Assembly (NCBI RefSeq): GCF_016907535.1
Contig: NZ_JAFBCF010000001.1
Span: 3,534,001 to 3,598,000, forward strand
DNA from: Microlunatus panaciterrae
GTDB lineage: Bacteria; Actinomycetota; Actinomycetes; Propionibacteriales; Propionibacteriaceae
Reading direction: 5' to 3'
Length of the DNA stretch: 64,000 nt
How positions within the stretch are numbered: the first letter of the stretch is position 1; each line of letters starts with the position of its first letter. The notes beneath the pieces are model-generated. The model did not search any database. It saw nothing but the letters and a program-made list of their open reading frames with translations, and was not told the origin of the DNA. The position numbers and the translations under genes are program-made. This document shows positions 9,345 to 19,492 of the stretch, one piece after another.

Positions 9345-10606
9345 CGGCGGGTGAGTCCCTCGGTCCGCACACTGTACGGGTCCAGCGTCACACCCTCGCC
9401 GGTGGTCTCGTCGAAGGTGTACACCTCGCGCCCGGAGATGATCACCTGTCGGGCCCGGCTCATGATCTCCAGCGGGTCGCCGTCCCAGATCACCACATCA
9501 CCGTCCTTGCCGGCCTCCAGCGAGCCGACCCGGCCGTCCAGACCGAGGATCTCCGCCGGGTTGATGGTGATCGAGCGCAGTGCGGTGTCGCGGTCCAGGC
9601 CGTCCTTGATCGACAGGATGGCCTGGTAGACGAGGAAGTTGATCGGCACCACCGGGTGGTCGGTGGTGATGGCGATCTTCACTCCGGCGGACGCCAGCAG
9701 CCCCGGATTGCGCAGGTGGCGCTGGTTGACCTCGACCTTGCTGCGGGAGGTGAAGAGCGGCCCGATGATCACCGGGATGTCGCGCTCGGCCAGCACATCG
9801 GCCAGCAGGTGACCCTCGGTGCCGTGGTTGATGACCAGCCGGTAGCCGAACTCGTCCGCCAGCCGCAGTGCGGTGGCGATGTCGTCGGCCCGGTGGGTGT
9901 GCTGGCACCAGGGGACCTCGCGGTCCAGCACCCGGACCAGGATCTCGCTGTTGGAGTCCCGCTCGAACGGCTTCTGCTCCTGGGCGGCGTAGTCGCGCCT
10001 GGCCCGGTAGTCCTCGGCCTTGCGGAGAGCGTCGCGGATGACCGACGCGACCCCGAGCCGGGTCGAGGGGGTCTGCTTCTTCTCCCCGTACACCCGCTTG
10101 GGGTTCTCGCCCAGAGCGGATTTCACACTGCACGGCTGGGCGAAGACCATCTCGTCGACGATCCGACCCCACGACTTCACAGCGACCGTCTGACCGCCGA
10201 TCGGGTTTCCCGAGCCCGGCTTGACCACGACCGAGGTGACCCCACCGGAGAGCGCGTCGCGAAACCCCTCGTCGGCCGGGTTGATCGCATCCAGCGCCCG
10301 GAAACGGGCTCCGACCGGATCGGTCATCTCGTTGGTGTCCTGGCCGGCCCAGCCGTTGCCCTCCTCGTGGACACCGACATGACCATGGGCCTCGACGAAG
10401 CCCGGCAGCACCCATCGGCCGGTGGCGTCGATCGTCTCGATGCCCTCCGGCAGCTCCACATCCGAGCCGACCGCCTCGATCCGGCCGTCGATGATCAACA
10501 CGGTGCCGCCCTCGATGGACTCGCCGACCACCGGCACCACATAGCCGCCGACGATCGCCAGATCGGATCGGCTGCCGGCAGGGGTCTGCTGTCGATGTTC
10601 CGTCAC
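9341..10606 (-). CDS. Amidohydrolase (imidazolonepropionase-like)
   Basis: A 421-residue amidohydrolase-superfamily protein. The metal-site motif near the N terminus is AHGHVGVHE, followed by [15 protein letters not shown] and the late [10 protein letters not shown]; the TIM barrel is bracketed by the beta-sandwich composite domain ([14 protein letters not shown] at the N side, [13 protein letters not shown] at the C side). It belongs to the group often called imidazolonepropionase-like or secreted-type amidohydrolase, although no signal peptide is seen here. The substrate is unknown. Head of a two-gene unit with def. Confidence 0.88.
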   Translation of the reverse strand: MTEHRQQTPAGSRSDLAIVGGYVVPVVGESIEGGTVLIIDGRIEAVGSDVELPEGIETIDATGRWVLPGFVEAHGHVGVHEEGNGWAGQDTNEMTDPVGARFRALDAINPADEGFRDALSGGVTSVVVKPGSGNPIGGQTVAVKSWGRIVDEMVFAQPCSVKSALGENPKRVYGEKKQTPSTRLGVASVIRDALRKAEDYRARRDYAAQEQKPFERDSNSEILVRVLDREVPWCQHTHRADDIATALRLADEFGYRLVINHGTEGHLLADVLAERDIPVIIGPLFTSRSKVEVNQRHLRNPGLLASAGVKIAITTDHPVVPINFLVYQAILSIKDGLDRDTALRSITINPAEILGLDGRVGSLEAGKDGDVVIWDGDPLEIMSRARQVIISGREVYTFDETTGEGVTLDPYSVRTEGLTRR

Positions 10607-10616
10607 GGCCGACAGG

Positions 10617-11696
10617 TTATCGCGCGGCCGCCTGGTCCGAACCAGCCACCGCAGTCAGCACGATGCAGGCCGGCGAGGGTGAGGGGATCTGGAAGTCCAG
10701 CCGCGGATCGGCCAGGTCGCCGGTCCGGTCGAAGACCGAGATGACGTGGTTGGCCTGGTTCGCGACCCAGGCATGATTCGGGCTGAGCACGAGGTCACGT
10801 GGCCACTGGCCGGCGGTGCCGAACTCGCCGACAGGGGTGAGGGTGCGGGCAGCCGGGTCCAGTGCGAACACGGCCACGGTGTCCGAACCGCGGTTGGCGA
10901 CGAAGACCTGCCGGCCGTCGGCGACCACTGCCGACGGGTAGATCCGGGCTGTCGTCTCCGCTGCGGAGCTGGGAACAGCCCGGCCGGGACCCCAGCCGCC
11001 GTCGCGTCGGGGCGCCACCCACAGCTCGGCGGACAGTTCGCAGGCCACCACCAGATGGTCGTCGACGACCACCAGATGTCGCGGTCCCGAGCCGGCCGGC
11101 AGCCGCACCGGCTCGCCGGCCGTGCTGATCATCCCGTGCTCGTCGACCCTGATCACGTGCACCTGGTCGGAGCCGAGGTCCGGCACCAGGATCGTGTCAC
11201 CGTCGCAGACCACCTGGTGGGCGTGTGCCGCCTCCTGCCGCTCCGGGTCGGGTCCCGAGCCGGTGAACCGCATCAGGTCGCTCACCTCGCCGAGCGACCC
11301 GTCAGCGCCGACCGCCAAGGTGGCCACCGACCCGGAGGTGTAGTGGGCGACCACAACGAACCTGCCGGTGGGGTCGAGGCACAGGTGGCAGCCGCCGTCG
11401 TCTCCGGAACCGACGGTGCTGAGCAGGCTGAGGGCGCCCGTCTCGTCGATCCGCAGGCTGCTGACCTGGCCCGGGTTGCCCTCGGACACGGCGTACAGCC
11501 AGGGCTGCGACGGGTGCCGGACCAGGTAGGTGGGGGAGACCAGCGGGGTCGGGTCGAGCTCGAGCAGCTCCACCTGGTCGTCGCTGGTCGTGGAGACGGC
11601 CAGACTGTGGATCCCGGCGGACTCGCCGTCCATCTCCGAGGTGTAGCCGCCGATGTAGATGTGGGAAACCTGCGTTGGGACGCCGTCTGTAGCCAT
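10617..11696 (-). CDS. Lactonase-family seven-bladed beta-propeller protein
   Basis: A 359-residue protein of the 6-phosphogluconolactonase (Pgl/YkgB) propeller family. Recurring blades are seen, for example YIGGYTSEMDGESAGI at the N terminus, CHLCLDPTGRFVVVAHYTSG in the middle and SAVVADGRQVFVANRGSDTV near residue 270. Family members hydrolyse 6-phosphogluconolactone or related lactones, but many have no tested function. The ATG at 11696 is chosen because the frame further upstream is only a shadow of xerC. It ends ten bases from the amidohydrolase gene start and is divergent from xerC. Confidence 0.85.
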   Translation of the reverse strand: MATDGVPTQVSHIYIGGYTSEMDGESAGIHSLAVSTTSDDQVELLELDPTPLVSPTYLVRHPSQPWLYAVSEGNPGQVSSLRIDETGALSLLSTVGSGDDGGCHLCLDPTGRFVVVAHYTSGSVATLAVGADGSLGEVSDLMRFTGSGPDPERQEAAHAHQVVCDGDTILVPDLGSDQVHVIRVDEHGMISTAGEPVRLPAGSGPRHLVVVDDHLVVACELSAELWVAPRRDGGWGPGRAVPSSAAETTARIYPSAVVADGRQVFVANRGSDTVAVFALDPAARTLTPVGEFGTAGQWPRDLVLSPNHAWVANQANHVISVFDRTGDLADPRLDFQIPSPSPACIVLTAVAGSDQAAAR

Positions 11697-11786
11697 GCCG
11701 TCCTGGATATCACGGGGCCGGACATCGCGGTCGGCGACCCGGTGCGGCGCCTTGCGCGGGACAGGGACTGCGGTCAGGGTGGGGCT

Positions 11787-12731
11787 GTGACCGATGCTGC
11801 CCAGGATCCGGACGAGCTCGGTGCCGCCTTCGACCGGCTGCTGGAGGACTACGTCCGCCACCTCACTCTGCGGCGTAACCTCTCCGAGCACACCATCCGC
11901 GCCTACCGCGGCGACATCGCCACCCTGCTGCGCCACCTCGAGCGGTTGGGGCACAGCAGCCTGGACGACGTCGACGTCCGGGCCGTGCGGAGCTGGCTGG
12001 CCAAGCAGCAGACGCTGGGACAGGCGCGCACCACCCTGCAACGGCGGGCCGCCGCTGCCAGGGTCTTCCTGAGCTGGGCGCACGAGACCCAGCGGGCGTC
12101 GCACGACCCGGGCGCCTCGCTGCGGTCCCCGAAGGCGGCCCGGCGGCTCCCGCCCACGCTGGAGCAGTCGGATGCGGACGCGATGCTGACCCGCGCCATC
12201 GCGGCCGTCGAGGATGGCGGCGGCGCGGTGGCCGAACGCGACGTCGCGATCCTCGAGCTGCTGTACGCCACCGGCATCCGGGTGTCCGAGCTGTGCGGGC
12301 TGAACCTGTCCGACGTGGACCAGGAGCGCCGGGTGATCCGGGTACTCGGCAAGGGGAACAAGGAGCGGACGGTGCCGCTCGGTGCCCCCGCACTGCGAGC
12401 GCTGACCGGCTGGCTCGACGGGGGGCGTGGTGAGCTGGCGGACGCCGGCTCCGGGGCGGCGGTGTTCGTCGGCGAACGCGGTCGGCGGATCGACCCACGG
12501 GTTGTCCGGCGGGTGGTGCACCGGGCCCTGGGGCTGGTGGAGGGTGCGCCAGACCTCGGACCGCACGGGCTCCGGCACGCGATGGCGACCCACCTGCTGG
12601 AGGGGGGCGCCGACCTGCGCAGTGTGCAGGAGCTGCTGGGGCACGCCTCGCTGGCGACCACCCAGATCTACACCCACGTCAGCAACGAGCGTCTCCGCCG
12701 CGCGTTCGAGCAGGCCCACCCGAGAGCCTGA
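11787..12731 (+). CDS. xerC: Site-specific tyrosine recombinase XerC
   Basis: A 314-residue recombinase with the N-terminal SAM-like core-binding domain ([20 protein letters not shown]) and the C-terminal catalytic domain. The catalytic set is complete: Arg in [11 protein letters not shown], Lys in [23 protein letters not shown] with HxxR, His in [11 protein letters not shown] and the nucleophile Tyr in IYTHVS. It resolves chromosome dimers at dif with XerD. The position just upstream of the M23-peptidase/rpsB block is the usual actinobacterial location of xerC. GTG at 11787 is the start; the longer open frame upstream is antisense to the lactonase gene. Confidence 0.93.
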   Translation: MTDAAQDPDELGAAFDRLLEDYVRHLTLRRNLSEHTIRAYRGDIATLLRHLERLGHSSLDDVDVRAVRSWLAKQQTLGQARTTLQRRAAAARVFLSWAHETQRASHDPGASLRSPKAARRLPPTLEQSDADAMLTRAIAAVEDGGGAVAERDVAILELLYATGIRVSELCGLNLSDVDQERRVIRVLGKGNKERTVPLGAPALRALTGWLDGGRGELADAGSGAAVFVGERGRRIDPRVVRRVVHRALGLVEGAPDLGPHGLRHAMATHLLEGGADLRSVQELLGHASLATTQIYTHVSNERLRRAFEQAHPRA

Positions 12732-12763
12732 CGGCACCGCCTCAGGACACAGCGGTCGGAGGC

Positions 12764-13777
12764 TCAGAACCACAGCAGCGGGTCCGTCAGTGCGCCGTCC
12801 AACCAGAGCATCAGGTGCAGATGACAGCCGGTGGACCAGCCGGTGCTGCCGACGTAGCCGATCAGCTGCCCCCGCCGGACCGTCACCCCGACCCCGACCG
12901 TGTAGCGCAGCGCATGGTTGTACCCGGTCACCACCCGTCGGCCGTCCACGCTGCCGTGGTCCAGCAGCAGCCGGTTCCCGTAGCCCGGGTTGGCCGACAC
13001 CTGGCTCACCCGACCGTCCGCAGCGGCGCGGATCGGCGTCCCGCAGCCGGCGGCGAAGTCGGTACCGTCGTGCAGCTTCCAGATCCCCGTCACCGGGTGC
13101 CGTCGCATGCCGTACCGCGAGGTCACCGCACCCGCCACCGGCAGGCTGAAGCCGTGCCGGCCCGCCGGGACCAGGTCAGCGGCTGCAGCGGCCGGCGCGG
13201 CCGCTGCCAGCACCGCACGTTGCACCGCCCGCCGTTGCGCCTCGCCGACGGCCGAGCGGGGGAGCAGCCGGACCCGGACGGGTCCCACCAGGGCCAACGG
13301 GTCGAGATAGCTGCCGTCCCTGATCAGGCCCCAGTGCAGACAGGACCGGAGCAGGCAGTGGTCGCCCGTCGTCAGGACGCCGAGCGCCGTCTGCGCCCGC
13401 ACCCGAGCGCCGACCGGAAGCAGCGGCGCGACCGGTTCGTAGGTGGTCCGGGCGGCACCATGGTCGACCACCACCACGCCGCGACCGGCGACCCGGCCGG
13501 CGAACGTGACCGTTCCGGCCGCGGCCGCGAGCACCGGGTCCCCGACGTCGGCGGCGAGGTCGACCCCGCGGTGTCCCGGCCCCCACCTCGAGGTCGGCGG
13601 ATCGAACCCGCGCAGCACCTGCGGACGGCCGGCCAACGGCCAGCCGGCAGGGGGCGGCAGCAGCGGCTCGGCCAGCGCCGGTACGGGATGCAGCCACGTC
13701 ATCAGCGCCAGCAGCAGGCTGATCAGCAGCCCGCCAGGCAGTCGGCCAGCGGGGGTGGCGGGCGGTCGCACGCTCAT
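12764..13777 (-). CDS. Secreted protein with two M23 (LytM) peptidase domains
   Basis: A 337-residue protein with a signal peptide (hydrophobic 16-29, cleavage after about ALA at 36). Domain 1 (about 65-160) has H69xxxD73 but C146-L-H148 where active enzymes have HxH. Domain 2 (about 205-337) has H236xxxD240 and H319-L-H321, a complete zinc site. M23 peptidases cut peptidoglycan cross-links. The CLHWG variant in domain 1 is familiar from the actinobacterial M23-like protein usually found beside rpsB; here it is fused to an apparently active LytM domain. It is convergent with xerC and divergent from rpsB. Confidence 0.88.
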   Translation of the reverse strand: MSVRPPATPAGRLPGGLLISLLLALMTWLHPVPALAEPLLPPPAGWPLAGRPQVLRGFDPPTSRWGPGHRGVDLAADVGDPVLAAAAGTVTFAGRVAGRGVVVVDHGAARTTYEPVAPLLPVGARVRAQTALGVLTTGDHCLLRSCLHWGLIRDGSYLDPLALVGPVRVRLLPRSAVGEAQRRAVQRAVLAAAAPAAAAADLVPAGRHGFSLPVAGAVTSRYGMRRHPVTGIWKLHDGTDFAAGCGTPIRAAADGRVSQVSANPGYGNRLLLDHGSVDGRRVVTGYNHALRYTVGVGVTVRRGQLIGYVGSTGWSTGCHLHLMLWLDGALTDPLLWF

Positions 13778-13915
13778 GTTCTGATCCTGCGGGCGGAGGT
13801 CATGTCCTCACACTGCGGACGGCAGCAGGAACCGTGCGGGGGTCGACCGGATCTGTGGATGGCGCTCGGACTGCGGTGCGGCCTGTGGACGCCGCTTCGG
13901 CGGCCTCGGGGACGA

Positions 13916-13946
13916 TTGGCTTCAGGGGGCGAAAACCACGTAAACT
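13916..13946 (+). promoter_or_regulatory. Candidate promoter of rpsB operon
   Basis: TTGGCT (13916-13921) and TAAACT (13941-13946) with a 19-base spacer. It would give an mRNA leader of about 180 bases before rpsB. The same TAAACT hexamer is used by the candidate ylxR promoter at 40695. Confidence 0.5.
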
Positions 13947-13955
13947 CAGCCCTTG

Positions 13956-14077
13956 CACCCCTCGGGGTGACTTCGCATGCAGGCTCTTCTCCCGTACCGG
14001 GTGAGCAAGACGCACGGTCCAGGCCAGTTCTGGGGCGTCTTGCGTCTGCATCAGGCGGTACCGAAAGGCTCGGTACC
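13956..14077 (+). promoter_or_regulatory. Structured rpsB mRNA leader (three hairpins)
   Basis: Three inverted repeats lie between the promoter and the rpsB ribosome site: CACCC/GGGTG around a four-base loop (13956-13969), GCAAGACGC (14005-14013) pairing with GCGTCTTGC (14035-14043), and GGTACCGA (14057-14064) pairing with TCGGTACC (14070-14077). Ribosomal-protein leaders of this kind often bind the encoded protein to repress translation. That role here is inferred; no T-run is present that would make the last hairpin a simple terminator. Confidence 0.55.
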
Positions 14078-14131
14078 GGACAACCGTACGTCGGCGCGCC
14101 CAGCGGCGGTCGACACAAGGAGGACCCGGCC

Positions 14132-15082
14132 ATGGCCGTCGTAACCACCCGCCAGCTCCTCGAGAGCGGCGTCCACTTCGGACACCAGACCCGCCGTTGG
14201 AACCCGAAGATGAAGCGCTTCATCTTCACCGAGCGCAACGGCATCTACATCATCGACCTGCAGCAGTCGCTGTCCTACATCGACCAGGCGTACGCCTTCG
14301 TCAAGGACACCGTCTCCAAGGGCGGCCAGGTGCTGTTCATCGGCACCAAGAAGCAGGCCCAGGAGGCCATCGCCGAGCAGGCCACCAGGGTCGGAATGCC
14401 CTACGTCAACCACCGCTGGCTCGGCGGCATGCTGACCAACTTCCACACCATGGTCAAGCGGATCCAGCGCCTCAAGGAGCTGGAGGGCACGGACTTCGAC
14501 GACGTCGCTGGTTCGGGCCTGACCAAGAAGGAGCTGCTCGGCCTCCGCCGGGAGAAGGACAAGCTGGAGAAGACCCTGGGCGGCATCCGGGAGATGACCA
14601 GGACGCCGCAGGCGGTCTGGATCGTCGACACCAAGAAGGAGCACCTGGCCGTCGACGAGGCCCGCAAGCTGCGGATCCCGATCATCGGCATCCTGGACAC
14701 CAACTGCGACCCGGACGAGGTCGACTACGCCATCCCCGGCAACGACGACGCGATCCGCTCCGTCGCACTGCTCACCCGGGTGCTGGCCGACGCTGTCGCC
14801 GACGGCCTGCTGTCGCGCTCCGGTGGTTCCGCCGCCGAGGCCTCCGAGCCGATGCCCGACTGGGAGCGCGAGCTGCTCGGCGAGGCCCCGGCCGCTGCCG
14901 AGGCGCCCGCCGCCGCCGAGACTGAGACACCGGCTACCCAGGAGCCGGCCGCTGTTGAGGCCCCCGCCGCTGCCGAGGCTCCGACCGTTGTCGAGGAGCC
15001 CGCCCCGGTTCCCTCTGCTGAGGCAGCAGAGGTGGTCGCGGCGTCGGCCGACGCCGATGCCCCGGCCGAGGACGCCAAGTAA
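14132..15082 (+). CDS. rpsB: 30S ribosomal protein S2
   Basis: S2 of the small ribosomal subunit, starting [23 protein letters not shown] style with the family motifs ([23 protein letters not shown]). The ATG at 14132 is set by an AAGGAGGA ribosome site eight bases upstream. The protein is 316 residues, longer than usual, because residues about 245-316 form an Ala/Glu/Pro-rich tail without resemblance to the S2 core; such tails occur in actinobacterial S2. First gene of the rpsB-tsf-pyrH-frr-cdsA-rlmN series. Confidence 0.97.
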   Translation: MAVVTTRQLLESGVHFGHQTRRWNPKMKRFIFTERNGIYIIDLQQSLSYIDQAYAFVKDTVSKGGQVLFIGTKKQAQEAIAEQATRVGMPYVNHRWLGGMLTNFHTMVKRIQRLKELEGTDFDDVAGSGLTKKELLGLRREKDKLEKTLGGIREMTRTPQAVWIVDTKKEHLAVDEARKLRIPIIGILDTNCDPDEVDYAIPGNDDAIRSVALLTRVLADAVADGLLSRSGGSAAEASEPMPDWERELLGEAPAAAEAPAAAETETPATQEPAAVEAPAAAEAPTVVEEPAPVPSAEAAEVVAASADADAPAEDAK

Positions 15083-15121
15083 CCGTTTGACGAGAACGAC
15101 GAGACAGGACGAGGGATATAT

Positions 15122-15943
15122 ATGGCGACATTTGCCGCTGTCGATGTGAAGAAGCTCCGGGACGCCACCGGCGCCGGAATGATGGATGCGAAGAGGGCCC
15201 TGACCGAGGCCGACGGTGACTTCGACAAGGCGATCGAAGTGCTGCGGGTGAGCGGTCAGGCCAAGGCCGCCAAGCGGGGCGCCGAGCGCTCGGCCGCCAA
15301 CGGGCTGGTGGCCAGCGAGAACGGCGCGCTGATCCAGCTTGGCGCCGAGACCGACTTCGTGGCCAAGAATGACCAGTTCCAGGCCCTGGCCGGCGAGATC
15401 GTCAGCGCCGCAGCAGCCGGCAAGGTCGATGGTGTCGACGCGGTCAACGCCGTCGAGCTGCCGTCCGGCAAGACCGTTGCCGAGGCCATCAGCGGCCTGG
15501 CTGCGGTGATCGGGGAGAAGCTGGAGCTCAGCAACGCCGCCTACTTCGACGGCCAGACCGTGGTCTACCTGCACAAGCGGGCCTCGGACCTGCCACCGCA
15601 GGTGGGCGTGCTGGTGGAGTATGAGGGCGGCGACGAGTCCGCCGCCCGCGCAGCAGCGATGCAGATCGCCGCGATGCGGCCGCTGTACGTGACGCGCGAC
15701 GAGGTCCCCGCCGAGACGGTGGAGAACGAGCGTCGGATCGCCGAGGCCACCGCCAAGGAGGAGGGCAAGCCGGAGAAGGCGCTGCCCAAGATCATCGAGG
15801 GTCGGGTGAACGGCTTCTTCAAGGAGGTGGCGCTGCTCGATCAGCCGTCGGTCACCGACAGCAAGTCGACGGTCGGCAAGCAGCTCGAGGCCGCCGGGGT
15901 CACCGTCAAGCGTTTCGTGCGCTTCGAGGCGGCTGGCGCCTGA
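15122..15943 (+). CDS. tsf: Translation elongation factor Ts
   Basis: A 273-residue guanine-nucleotide exchange factor for EF-Tu. The N-terminal UBA-like domain holds the signature [16 protein letters not shown], and [11 protein letters not shown] marks the start of the core that contacts EF-Tu. Full length. It follows rpsB by 39 bases, with a GGACGAGGG stretch before the ATG. A strong hairpin lies between tsf and pyrH. Confidence 0.97.
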   Translation: MATFAAVDVKKLRDATGAGMMDAKRALTEADGDFDKAIEVLRVSGQAKAAKRGAERSAANGLVASENGALIQLGAETDFVAKNDQFQALAGEIVSAAAAGKVDGVDAVNAVELPSGKTVAEAISGLAAVIGEKLELSNAAYFDGQTVVYLHKRASDLPPQVGVLVEYEGGDESAARAAAMQIAAMRPLYVTRDEVPAETVENERRIAEATAKEEGKPEKALPKIIEGRVNGFFKEVALLDQPSVTDSKSTVGKQLEAAGVTVKRFVRFEAAGA

Positions 15944-15961
15944 GCCGACCGGCCAGTGGTG

Positions 15962-15998
15962 GACATGCGCTACGAGCCGTAGATTCGTAGCGCATGTC
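15962..15998 (+). terminator. Perfect 14-bp hairpin between tsf and pyrH
   Basis: GACATGCGCTACGA (15962-15975) is exactly complementary to 15985-15998 across a nine-base loop. No T-run follows, so it may be an attenuator, an mRNA-stabilising element or a processing site as much as a terminator. It sits 48 bases before pyrH. Confidence 0.6.
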
Positions 15999-16046
15999 GC
16001 ATCTTCACCCGCAGTCATCCGACAGCACAGGTCAACGGAGGCAGAA

Positions 16047-16760
16047 ATGACCCATCCCTATCGACGAGTCCTGCTGAAGCTCTCCGGTGAGGCGTTCGGC
16101 GGCGGCAAGGTGGGCGTCGACCCCGACGTCGTGGCCAGTGTCGCCAAGCAGATCGCCGAGGTGGTGGCCACCGGCGTCCAGGTGGCCATCGTCGTCGGCG
16201 GCGGCAACTTCTTCCGTGGGGCCGAGCTGCAGCAGCGCGGGATGGAACGCGACCGGGCCGACTACATGGGCATGCTCGGCACGGTGATGAACTGTCTGGC
16301 GCTGCAGGACTTCTGCGAGAAGGCCGGCGTCCAGACCCGGGTGCAGACCGCGATCGCGATGGGCCAGGTGGCGGAGCCCTACATTCCGCGCCGGGCCGAG
16401 CGGCACCTGGAGAAGGGTCGGGTCGTGATCTTCGGCGCCGGCTCCGGCATGCCGTACTTCTCCACCGACACGGTGGCTGCTCAGCGCGCGCTGGAGATCG
16501 GGGCCGAGGTGCTGCTGATGGGCAAGCAGGGAACCGACGGGGTGTACGACTCCGACCCCGCGCACAACCCGGACGCGGTCAAGTTCGACGACCTGACCTA
16601 CGACGAGTATCTGGCACGGGACCTGAAGGTGGCCGACGCCACCGCCATCAGCATGGCCCGCGACTACTCGCTGCCGATGATCTTCTTCAGCCTGGACGAC
16701 GACGGCAACATCGGCCGGGCCGTCGCGGGTGAGAAGATCGGTACAACAGTCCACAACTGA
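16047..16760 (+). CDS. pyrH: UMP kinase
   Basis: A 237-residue hexameric uridylate kinase of the amino-acid-kinase fold, converting UMP to UDP. Recognised from [13 protein letters not shown] at the N terminus, the glycine-rich [23 protein letters not shown] (UMP site) and the [12 protein letters not shown]-site loop. ATG at 16047 is preceded by GGAGG. Full length; standard position between tsf and frr. Confidence 0.97.
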   Translation: MTHPYRRVLLKLSGEAFGGGKVGVDPDVVASVAKQIAEVVATGVQVAIVVGGGNFFRGAELQQRGMERDRADYMGMLGTVMNCLALQDFCEKAGVQTRVQTAIAMGQVAEPYIPRRAERHLEKGRVVIFGAGSGMPYFSTDTVAAQRALEIGAEVLLMGKQGTDGVYDSDPAHNPDAVKFDDLTYDEYLARDLKVADATAISMARDYSLPMIFFSLDDDGNIGRAVAGEKIGTTVHN

Positions 16761-16820
16761 CGCGGGCCCGGATCGACCCGGGCTGCCGCCGGCACCAGCC
16801 ACGACCCAGAGAGGATCATC

Positions 16821-17378
16821 GTGATCTCCGACATCCTGCGCGACGCCGAATCCAAGATGGCCAACGCGATCGAGTACGCCAAAGAGGAGTTCGCGGCGAT
16901 CCGTACCGGCCGTGCACATCCGGCCATGTTCGCGAAGCTGACCGCCGACTACTACGGCACCCAGACCCCGCTCCAGCAGCTGGCCACCTTCCAGGTGCCG
17001 GAGGCTCGGATGGTCATCATCAGCCCGTTCGACAAGAACGCCACCAGCGCGATCGAGAAGTCGATCCGCGACTCCGACCTGGGCGCCAACCCGACCAACG
17101 ACGGCACCACGCTCCGGGTCAGCCTGCCCGAGCTGACCGAGGACCGGCGCAAGGAGTACATCAAGCTGGCCAAGACCAAGGCGGAGGACGCCCGGATCTC
17201 GATCCGCGGCGCCCGCCGGACCGCCAAGGAGGCCCTGGACAAGCTGGTCAAGGACAAGCAGGTCGGTGAGGACGAGGCGGTCCGGGCGGAGAAGCAGCTC
17301 GACGCTGCCACCAAGAAGCACACCGATGTCATCGACGACGTCCTCAAGCACAAGGAAGCCGAGCTCCTCGAGGTCTGA
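16821..17378 (+). CDS. frr: Ribosome recycling factor
   Basis: A 185-residue RRF, which with EF-G splits post-termination ribosomes. The domain-I helices are visible (AIEYAKEEFAAIRTGRAHPAMF and the C-terminal KLVKDKQVGEDEAVRAEKQL), with the domain-II beta segment between. GTG at 16821 follows an AGAGAGGA ribosome site. It lies 60 bases after pyrH and ends three bases before cdsA. Confidence 0.97.
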   Translation: MISDILRDAESKMANAIEYAKEEFAAIRTGRAHPAMFAKLTADYYGTQTPLQQLATFQVPEARMVIISPFDKNATSAIEKSIRDSDLGANPTNDGTTLRVSLPELTEDRRKEYIKLAKTKAEDARISIRGARRTAKEALDKLVKDKQVGEDEAVRAEKQLDAATKKHTDVIDDVLKHKEAELLEV

Positions 17379-17381
17379 TCT

Positions 17382-18272
17382 GTGACCGACACCCCCCCCG
17401 CCGAGGTCCCCTCGACCGCCCCGGTACAGCGACATGGTCGGGCCGGTCGCAACCTTCCGGTGGCGATCGCGGTCGGGGTGGGGCTGGGCGCCTACGTCGT
17501 GCTCACCCTGCTCTTCTTCAACTGGGGCTTCGTCGCCCTGGTGGCCCTCGCCCTCTGCCTCGGCTCGGTCGAGCTCTACCAGGCGCTGCAGCGCCAGGGC
17601 ATGAAGGCGGCCATCGTGCCGATCCTCATCGGCACCATCGCCATCGTGATCGGGTCGTACTTCGCCGGCCAGCAGGAGCCGGTGGTGTTCGCCACCAACT
17701 CCATCCTGCTGGCGTCGCTGGCCCTGACCGTGCTGGCCTGCCTGCTGTGGCGGATGCCGCAGGGGGCCCAGGGATTCGTCAAGGACGCGGCGGCCAGCCT
17801 GATGATCATCGGCTATGTGCCGCTGCTGGGTTCCTTCAGCGCACTGTTGCTGGCCGGTGAGAACGGCACCGTGAGGGTGGTCACGTTCCTGCTGGTGGTG
17901 GTGATGGGCGACACCGGCGGATATGTGCTGGGGGTGCTGTTCGGCAAGCACCCGATGGCGCCGCGGATCAGCCCGAAGAAGTCCTGGGAAGGGCTGGCCG
18001 GTTCGTTCCTGTTCGGAGTCGTCGCCGGCGTCCTGATGGCGATCTACGGTCTGCACGTCCCGTTCTGGGTCGGCCTGATCCTCGGTGTGTCACTGGTGGC
18101 GGTGGGCACCTGCGGTGACCTGGTCGAGTCGATGATCAAGCGCGATATGGGGATCAAGGACATGAGCTCCTTCATCCCCGGCCATGGCGGGGTGATGGAT
18201 CGTCTCGACTCGCTGCTGATCGCTGCTCCGGTAGCCTGGCTGATTATGTATGTACTGGTGCCCGGCGGATGA
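17382..18272 (+). CDS. cdsA: Phosphatidate cytidylyltransferase (CDP-diacylglycerol synthase)
   Basis: A 296-residue membrane protein with about eight helices that makes CDP-diacylglycerol from phosphatidate and CTP, the branch point of phospholipid synthesis. The C-terminal signature is intact: [16 protein letters not shown] followed by [13 protein letters not shown], which carries the Asp residues binding metal and CTP. GTG start three bases after frr; its stop overlaps the ATG of rlmN by four bases. Confidence 0.95.
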   Translation: MTDTPPAEVPSTAPVQRHGRAGRNLPVAIAVGVGLGAYVVLTLLFFNWGFVALVALALCLGSVELYQALQRQGMKAAIVPILIGTIAIVIGSYFAGQQEPVVFATNSILLASLALTVLACLLWRMPQGAQGFVKDAAASLMIIGYVPLLGSFSALLLAGENGTVRVVTFLLVVVMGDTGGYVLGVLFGKHPMAPRISPKKSWEGLAGSFLFGVVAGVLMAIYGLHVPFWVGLILGVSLVAVGTCGDLVESMIKRDMGIKDMSSFIPGHGGVMDRLDSLLIAAPVAWLIMYVLVPGG

Positions 18273-19384
18273 GCCGACAACTCCCGCTGGTGTTCGAGGC
18301 CCCGAGGCGCGGCCAGCCGCCCAGGCACTGGGCGGACCTGAGCGTGTCCGAACGCCGAGAGGCGATGGTGACCGCCGGCCAGAGCGCTTTTCGGGCGCGG
18401 CAGCTGTCGGTGCACTACTTCGAACGCCTGGCTGCCGACCCGGCTGACTGGACCGACATCCCGGCCGCTGTCCGGTCGCAGCTGAGCGAGCTGTTCCTGC
18501 CGCCGCTGCTGCACCCGGTGCACGTGCTGAGCTGCGACGGTGACACCACGGTCAAGACGCTGTGGAAGCTGCATGACGGTGCCCTGGTCGAGAGCGTGCT
18601 GATGCGCTACCCGGACCGGGTCACGATGTGCGTGTCCAGCCAGGCCGGCTGCGGGATGGCCTGCCCGTTCTGCGCCACCGGACAGGGCGGGCTGCAGCGC
18701 AACATGAGCACAGCCGAGATCGTCGAGCAGGTCCTCGACGGCGCCCGGAAGCTCGCCGCCGGTCAGGTGCCGGGTGGCATCGGCCGGGTCAACAACGTCG
18801 TCTTCATGGGCATGGGCGAGCCGCTGGCCAACTACAAGGCCGTGATCGGCGCCGTCCGGCAGCTGACCGCCCCCCAGCCGGACGGTCTGGGAATGAGCGC
18901 CCGCGGCATCACCGTCTCGACCGTCGGCCTGGTGCCGCGGATGCAGCAGCTGGCGACCGAAGGCATCCCGGTGACCCTGGCGCTGTCGCTGCACGCCCCC
19001 GATGACGAGCTGCGCGACGAGCTGGTGCCGATCAACACCCGGTGGAACGTCGACGAGGTCGTCGACGCGGCCTGGGAGTACGCCCGGACCACCAAGCGCC
19101 GGGTGTCGATCGAGTACATCCTGATCCGCGACATCAATGACCAGGCGTTCCGGGCCGACCTGCTGGCGAAGGTGCTGAAGCGGCGCGGCAACTGGGGCTG
19201 GGTGCATGTGAACCTGATCCCGCTGAACCCGACCCCCGGGTCGAAGTGGACGGCCTCGAGGCGGCGGGACGAGGAGGAGTTCGTGGCCCGGCTGAGGGCC
19301 AAGGGCGTCCCGGTGACCATCCGCGACACCCGCGGCCGTGAGATCGACGGTGCCTGCGGGCAGCTCGCGGCGCACGAGGCCTGA
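18269..19384 (+). CDS. rlmN: 23S rRNA/tRNA adenine-C2 methyltransferase RlmN
   Basis: A 371-residue radical-SAM enzyme that methylates A2503 of 23S rRNA and A37 of some tRNAs. The CxxxCxxC cluster motif is in [15 protein letters not shown]; the GEPLANY loop, the SAM-binding region and the C-terminal catalytic Cys (DGACGQLA) are present. ATG at 18269 overlaps the cdsA stop (ATGA). Last gene of the operon. Confidence 0.96.
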   Translation: MSRQLPLVFEAPRRGQPPRHWADLSVSERREAMVTAGQSAFRARQLSVHYFERLAADPADWTDIPAAVRSQLSELFLPPLLHPVHVLSCDGDTTVKTLWKLHDGALVESVLMRYPDRVTMCVSSQAGCGMACPFCATGQGGLQRNMSTAEIVEQVLDGARKLAAGQVPGGIGRVNNVVFMGMGEPLANYKAVIGAVRQLTAPQPDGLGMSARGITVSTVGLVPRMQQLATEGIPVTLALSLHAPDDELRDELVPINTRWNVDEVVDAAWEYARTTKRRVSIEYILIRDINDQAFRADLLAKVLKRRGNWGWVHVNLIPLNPTPGSKWTASRRRDEEEFVARLRAKGVPVTIRDTRGREIDGACGQLAAHEA

Positions 19385-19414
19385 GACTCCGACCCGGTCT
19401 CACAGCGGCTGCGG

Positions 19415-19432
19415 CCCTTCGACGGGCTCAGG
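19415..19432. repeat. Short CCTTCGACGGGCTCAGG-type element
   Basis: This 18-base intergenic sequence resembles a short element (CTTCGACAAGCTCAGG type) that recurs in intergenic DNA of many bacteria. Only one copy was noticed in this window, so the call rests on recall alone. Confidence 0.3.
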
Positions 19433-19492
19433 CGCGGATGGCTCGGAGCGCGGTTTGGGTCTTCGGAGGTGCAGGGTGCAAAACTGGCACCT

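Noticed and set aside
14051-18056. Two long minus-strand open frames opposite rpsB-tsf and pyrH-cdsA
   Set aside because: Shadows of essential, well-recognised genes on the plus strand; no recognisable motifs.
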